Source: Obelidium mucronatum | Lineage: Eukaryota > Chytridiomycota > Chytridiomycetes > Chytridiales > Chytriomycetaceae | Direction: 5' to 3' | NCBI GenBank assembly: GCA_025765595.1 | Contig: JAIVFH010000053.1 | Span: 62,001 to 126,000, forward strand | Length of the DNA stretch: 64,000 bases | Shown: positions 60,201 to 64,000 of the stretch, piece by piece | Layout of the letters: each line of letters starts with the position of its first letter | Numbering within the stretch: the stretch's first letter is position 1 | Notes under the pieces: model-generated | What the model was told of the DNA's origin: nothing | The model's input: the letters and a program-made list of their open reading frames with translations, nothing else | Database searches by the model: none | Program-made: the position numbers and the translations under genes

Positions 60201-61071
60201 ACCTTCGCTCTTACCAAAATCATTGAGAAGTTTTGCGTTAATCGATTTGGAAGCCAAAGAAGTTGCAAGACAACTGACTCTACTGGAAAGTCAAAATTAT
60301 ATCCAAATTCAGACAGTGGAATGTTTGAAGAAGGCGTGGAGCAAAAAGGATGGCAACGAAAGGGCCCCTAATGTGAAAGCCATGATAAACACGTCGAATC
60401 GAATTGCTGGGTGGATAATACGAACCATTCTTTCAGAAATCGACCTCAAGCGTAGAGTTAATATTGTCAAACATTTTATTGGAGTGGCAGAGGTTTGATA
60501 TCATGATGACTTCAAAATTTTATGCGACCTTATTAAGTTTCTTCTAAAAAATTAGGCGTGTCGATCGTTGAATAACTTTTGTACTCTGAACACAATTCTC
60601 GGAGCTTTGGCCAGTTCTTCTATTTATCGATTAAAGCGGACTTGGGAGCTCGTTGGAAAAAAGACGTTGGAGAAAATGGAAAGTTTGAAGCAGCTGATGA
60701 CCCGAGAAAAGAACTTTTCGCGGTATCGTGCAACTCTCAAGACAACAAGTGCTCCCTGCATTCCTTATTTGGGATTGTTCTTGACGGATCTCACCTTTAT
60801 CGAAGACGGCTGCACCGACTATGTCAAATCATCTATTGATGACGATGATGTGGGAGCACAACCACGAGAACTTATCAATTTTTACAAATGGATGAAGACG
60901 GCAGAAGTCATCCGGGATATTCAGCAGTTTCGAAATGTGCCATTCAACTTGACCAGAGTGAATGAAATCCAGCAGTTTTTGACTGAAGGACTGGAGCAGG
61001 GGGAATTGGATGAAGAGGTGTGCTTTCAGCTTTCTTTGGAATTAGAGCCGCGAGAACGGGAGGATTTATGA
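57296..61071 (+). CDS. SH3-WW-RasGEF protein 2 (tandem paralogue)
   Basis: Exons are 57296-57483, 57558-57618, 57685-58068, 58138-58254, 58322-59916, 59988-60492 and 60556-61071 (1,121 aa). Architecture matches the upstream gene: SH3 (ALYDFATTDATKLPF, GWWYGSI), WW units LPAHWKRIQASDG and LPLNWGKKTDSDGKVYYYN, RasGEF_N (IKGGTLEALVEKL) and RasGEF (NNFCTLNTILGAL, PCIPYLGLFLTDLTFIEDG). The position of the first WW unit now reads YYTHHLTGEERSS, a remnant without tryptophans. Two introns of paralogue 1 (55413-55463 and 56988-57047) have no counterpart. Intron 59917-59987 contains 27 consecutive T's. Confidence 0.93.
59934..59960 (+). repeat. 27-base poly-T run in an intron
   Basis: This is the homopolymer between donor and acceptor of RasGEF 2 intron 5. 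It is likely length-variable and prone to sequencing error, but lies outside coding sequence. Confidence 0.9.
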
Positions 61072-61103
61072 TGATTTATTTAATCAAATACTTTTTATTC
61101 AAG

Positions 61104-61481
61104 TTATTTTTCTTGTTCGTCGGCGATCAGCACGAGTTGGTTCGCCAGGCCGCTGTGGGCGTACGTGATTGTCCACGGCTGCACGACGACGTGGCGCCGG
61201 CGTTCGCTGACGAGCGGATCCAGCCGCGCCACGGCGGCGGCGTCGGCTTGGTCGCGCGCGAGCACGACGACAAGCCCGGACTGCGGCGCGTCGCCGCCCG
61301 CCGCCTCGAGCGGGCCGGCGAGCACGAGTCGGCGCGCGCCGTGCAGCGTCTCCAGCCACGCGCGATGGCCGGCGAACGCCGCCTGCCACTCCGCCGTGGG
61401 CTGCACGGGGCGGTCGGCGAGCGGGCGGTACAGGATGGCGAAGGCGTGGACGGCGCGGCCCAGGGAGGCGGGCGTCTGCAT
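61104..61481 (-). CDS. YciI-like (YCII) domain protein
   Basis: A single exon encodes 125 aa from the ATG at 61479-61481. The short alpha-beta (dimeric ferredoxin-like) YCII pattern is visible: HAFAILYRPLADRP, GHRAWLETLHGARRLVLAGPL, SGLVVVLARDQADAAAVARLDP and WTITYA. The conserved His and Asp of the family are present. YCII proteins are small dimers of mostly unknown role. The gene is entirely GC-rich (49 of 60 bases at 61261-61320) and convergent with RasGEF 2 across 32 bp. Confidence 0.82.
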   Translation of the reverse strand: MQTPASLGRAVHAFAILYRPLADRPVQPTAEWQAAFAGHRAWLETLHGARRLVLAGPLEAAGGDAPQSGLVVVLARDQADAAAVARLDPLVSERRRHVVVQPWTITYAHSGLANQLVLIADEQEK

Positions 61482-62059
61482 CAGTTTGATCTGGCACTTT
61501 CACTCATTCCATTTCACTCTTTTATAAGCTATTTAGCATATATTTCGAATCATTCGTTTCACTTCCGATACCGAAAACGTATTGTACAAAAAAAAAATGT
61601 AGCCCATCCTCGCGTGTGTACTGATGTTACTGGCAGTCTTCAAACACTTGCGACCCCTTTTATTTATTAATCTCATTTTGGCGCTTTGTGTTATTAAAAA
61701 AGTGTTCGGAAGAATTCGGAATGCTCTGCAAAAAAAGTTCCAAAAACCACAAACCCTTGCAACGGTTGCAAATATTTGACAGTGAATTACAATGCTGTTT
61801 CGGTGATAGACAGTACGTTGCTGACAAATGGAGTGCTTCTTCTCTTGAGCCTGGAGTTAGACAGTTACGTATTCTATGGTCTTCCCCATTGAGACTGGAA
61901 TCTCCAGGCGGCATAATCACTGCTGCAGTTGTTTTCGCGCCCCCCTTCTCTCCATCTCCTACTGTAAATATTGAGTTGCGATATTTTCCGCAGCACAGCA
62001 TCTCCGTTTTTACAAAAAATCAGACTTTGAAACAGCCACCTGCAAAAAAAACAGCCAAA
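61482..62059. other. Divergent intergenic region, nothing recognised
   Basis: This 578-bp gap lies between the YciI-like and PH-like D genes. Open frames at 61688-62001 on both strands overlap each other and lack coding character. Confidence 0.45.
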
Positions 62060-62528
62060 ATGCCCCACCTCGACTTCAACCACCAAGCTCAGATGCTGAC
62101 TATTACACTGTCGACGGCAGAAACCTTTCTGGCGCTCTTTGGAAGTATCGCAATCCCGTATTCGCAAATTCGGCAAGTAAGGCCTTTGCCTGGAGAAGCA
62201 TACATGCACTTCAAGTCGATGGGCGTCTATATCCCAGGCGTTATGACCTTTGGTAAGTCTTTTTCTGTCCAAGGAGTGTGGTACATTGGAGGATGCTCAT
62301 AAGTTGTTGCCACTCTTCACAGCCACATTAAACAGAACTTCGAACGGCAAGCCGGAAATATACCTCTACTCCTCGCCATTGAAAACTATTGGACTCGACC
62401 TGCAAGGGCATGCACACTTTGAAAAGGTGTTTCTGGAAGTGCCAGATATGAATCCGTCTGAGCTTGCAGAAATGATTATTGCTGAAATTGGACTGCACGA
62501 CCCTTTCGCTTTCTTAAAAGAAGCTTAA
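62060..62528 (+). CDS. Small PH-like protein, paralogue D
   Basis: Exons are 62060-62252 and 62323-62528 (132 aa). It shows MPHLDFN, GSIAIPYSQIRQV, GKPEIYLYSSPLKTIGLDL, FEKVFLEVP and AEMIIAEIGL. It is the most distant member by eye. Its single intron lies mid-gene, unlike A-C, where the intron follows the N-terminal ~27-30 residues. Confidence 0.78.
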
Positions 62529-62664
62529 AGAGCAACCCGTCCTTCCAAACCGTCTTTACGTTATTATCTATTCCTGAACTTGTTTATACGATACGAAGAA
62601 AAAGAAGAAAAAAAATCTGCTGTTGAAACTTGTGTTTCACTTTATTTTTAATTTTATTTTTTGG

Positions 62665-63873
62665 CTATCGATCGTCGATCATTTGAAGAACCCTATCTCG
62701 CCATTCTACAAGTTTGCTATTATCGGACTTGTTGTTCACACAACATAGCCACTGCAAAAGAGCACTCCACTCGTCAACATCAACGTCAATCACATCCGAC
62801 TCAGAAACACATTTTACAACCCCGACACGAGCTAATCGATTACCCCAAATTCGTTGATCAAACATGAATGGTGCTACTACCTGCTTCAATCCAGCCATTG
62901 AAACTTGCGAAATTGTCCCAAGCCCACCATGATTAATCGAACCCATGACCAGACCGGCAGCAAAGAAATCGGCGTACTCAACAGGGCCTTGGATAACGCA
63001 AATACGCGGACAAGGTACCTTTGATAGTGTCTTTCCGAGGAGTGAGGTGTTTGGAGCATTCACAACCCAAATAGCGTAACAATTGGCCTTCTCCAGAGCA
63101 GAATTCAATGCCGCCACCAGTTCTTGAACGGATTCCACTTCTGTAGTGAGAGACGGATATAAAGAATCCATAGAACCAAAGCCAATATGAACTATTGGTC
63201 GCGATAGGCAGCTTTCCACAAAACAAGCCAGGTGAGGGTAATTGGAGAGAGTAGCGCTTCGAGCATCCGCGGTAGAAAGAGAAGACGGCCGACAATAAGA
63301 TCCGACAACAGTTACGGTTTTGGGTATAGGCTTCTCAGTTAACTCTAATAACGCCGGAGAAATTGTGTACACAAGGAGGGGTATTCGTTCGGGAAGTGCA
63401 GGCAAGCCCAGGCGTTCACGAAATTCACCGTGGTCGGATAAACAAAGCCTCCATGCCCAGTGTTTTATAGTCTCCGCGTCTAAATTCGAATTCAGTTCTC
63501 CAAACGCCTTGTCGAAGCCAAGTGGTCGTGGAAAGTCCATCGCAAAAAAGGACCCAATGACGACACATTCCACGCCTAAAAGCTCAGCGATTGGAATGCC
63601 TTCCAGAGCAAAGAGGTTGCAAAAGATGGACTTTGGTATGTTGGTGGTCAGGTCCTTTGTCAGTTTCATCAGATCCGACAGTTCCGCATCTTTGTCACCC
63701 TTGTATGAAAGAGAGTTGACTGCAAATAACTTTGTATGAGTTCTATCGCCGAGCCGTCTGCAGAGATCAATGTGCGTAACGACAAGTACATCTTCATCCG
63801 GAAACTTCCTTTTCGTGTATTCAAGCAGCGGACAAAGATCGCCCCAAGTTCCAAAAACTACTACGACATACAT
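62665..63873 (-). CDS. GT1-type (UGT/MGT-like) glycosyltransferase
   Basis: Intronless, 402 aa from the ATG at 63871-63873. It has the GT-B fold pattern of sterol glucosyltransferase and bacterial macrolide/glycopeptide GTs: the N-terminal GTWGDLCPLLEYTK, VVHIGFGSMDSL-type start of the C-terminal domain (PIVHIGFGSMD), and SINHGGLGTISQ. The last matches the donor-binding HGGxGT motif, followed by PFMFDQRIWGNRL. It lacks the PH/GRAM domains of fungal sterol glucosyltransferases. No signal peptide is evident. It would transfer a sugar from UDP-sugar to a small lipophilic acceptor. Confidence 0.87.
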   Translation of the reverse strand: MYVVVVFGTWGDLCPLLEYTKRKFPDEDVLVVTHIDLCRRLGDRTHTKLFAVNSLSYKGDKDAELSDLMKLTKDLTTNIPKSIFCNLFALEGIPIAELLGVECVVIGSFFAMDFPRPLGFDKAFGELNSNLDAETIKHWAWRLCLSDHGEFRERLGLPALPERIPLLVYTISPALLELTEKPIPKTVTVVGSYCRPSSLSTADARSATLSNYPHLACFVESCLSRPIVHIGFGSMDSLYPSLTTEVESVQELVAALNSALEKANCYAIWVVNAPNTSLLGKTLSKVPCPRICVIQGPVEYADFFAAGLVMGSINHGGLGTISQVSMAGLKQVVAPFMFDQRIWGNRLARVGVVKCVSESDVIDVDVDEWSALLQWLCCVNNKSDNSKLVEWRDRVLQMIDDR

Positions 63874-64000
63874 CTGATATCTGCGAGCTGATTTGCCAAC
63901 TAGTTGGTTTTGCCTCTCGACCAATCAGAATCGTGCGCAGTCGAAAATCGTGTAACAGGCGGAAAAGCAATAGTTTCTCCGCAAACGTATAAAATGCAGG

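Noticed and set aside
1..64000. CRISPR arrays, insertion sequences, rRNA, operons
   Set aside because: No regular spaced repeats, transposase-like frames, ribosomal RNA or polycistronic spacing were seen. Gene structure is eukaryotic throughout.
63994..64000. ATG at the right edge preceded by a TATA-like GTATAAAA
   Set aside because: It could open another plus-strand gene, but only seven bases remain, so it cannot be supported.

Overview
This window is nuclear DNA from a fungus-like eukaryote, most likely an early-diverging (possibly zoosporic, chytrid-type) fungus. Nearly every gene is broken by short spliceosomal introns of about 43-150 bp, many with a CTAAC/CTGAC-type branch site just upstream of the AG. 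The gene set is eukaryotic and opisthokont-like: SGT1, AIM24, SRRM1-type PWI protein, H2A ending in SQEF, a stand-alone mitochondrial carbamoyl-phosphate synthase large chain, Cdc25-type RasGEFs, and a TRANK1-like giant protein. Genes are tightly packed on both strands. Convergent stops lie as close as 21 bp, and divergent start codons as close as 48 bp. There is no operon structure, and I saw no CRISPR, rRNA, tRNA or transposon. I rebuilt exon-intron structures by hand; for most multi-exon genes the exon lengths sum to a whole number of codons, which supports the models.

Layout. 1-13.4 kb: SGT1 (cut by the window edge), a low-complexity acidic coiled-coil protein, and an 18-exon gene for a predicted 2,720-residue TRANK1-like UvrD-family helicase fused to a SEL1-repeat domain. 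13.4-27 kb: a metabolic block with PAF-acetylhydrolase-like lipase, two inverted arylsulfatase paralogues, a two-TM protein, an aldo-keto reductase, AIM24, a short-chain dehydrogenase, an MFS transporter and a PAAT-like coiled-coil protein. 27-35 kb: a Cys-rich type I membrane protein, M17 leucyl aminopeptidase, a small four-TM protein, a GT31 glycosyltransferase, a PhyH-family dioxygenase, and two tandem copies of a small PH-like protein. 35-47 kb: CPSase, then a head-to-head pair made of a four-helix-bundle (MLKL/HeLo-type) kinase and an RWD-PARP-vWA protein. 47-53 kb: a third PH-like paralogue, a class B DnaJ, H2A, SRRM1 and PGM2. 53-64 kb: tandem SH3-WW-RasGEF paralogues, a YciI-like protein, a fourth PH-like paralogue and a GT1-type glycosyltransferase.

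The most interesting points are these: (i) the MLKL-like kinase facing an RWD-PARP-vWA gene, a candidate stress or cell-death pair; (ii) a four-member family of ~131-139 residue PH-like proteins that I cannot assign; (iii) the TRANK1-SEL1 fusion with repeated acidic MPxLxS motifs; (iv) six sharply GC-rich blocks, each starting at a start codon in an otherwise AT-rich region; (v) a 36-bp block shared by the promoters of the two sulfatases; (vi) three introns that appear to use GC-AG splice sites. All functions are inferred from sequence motifs and family knowledge; no database search was run.
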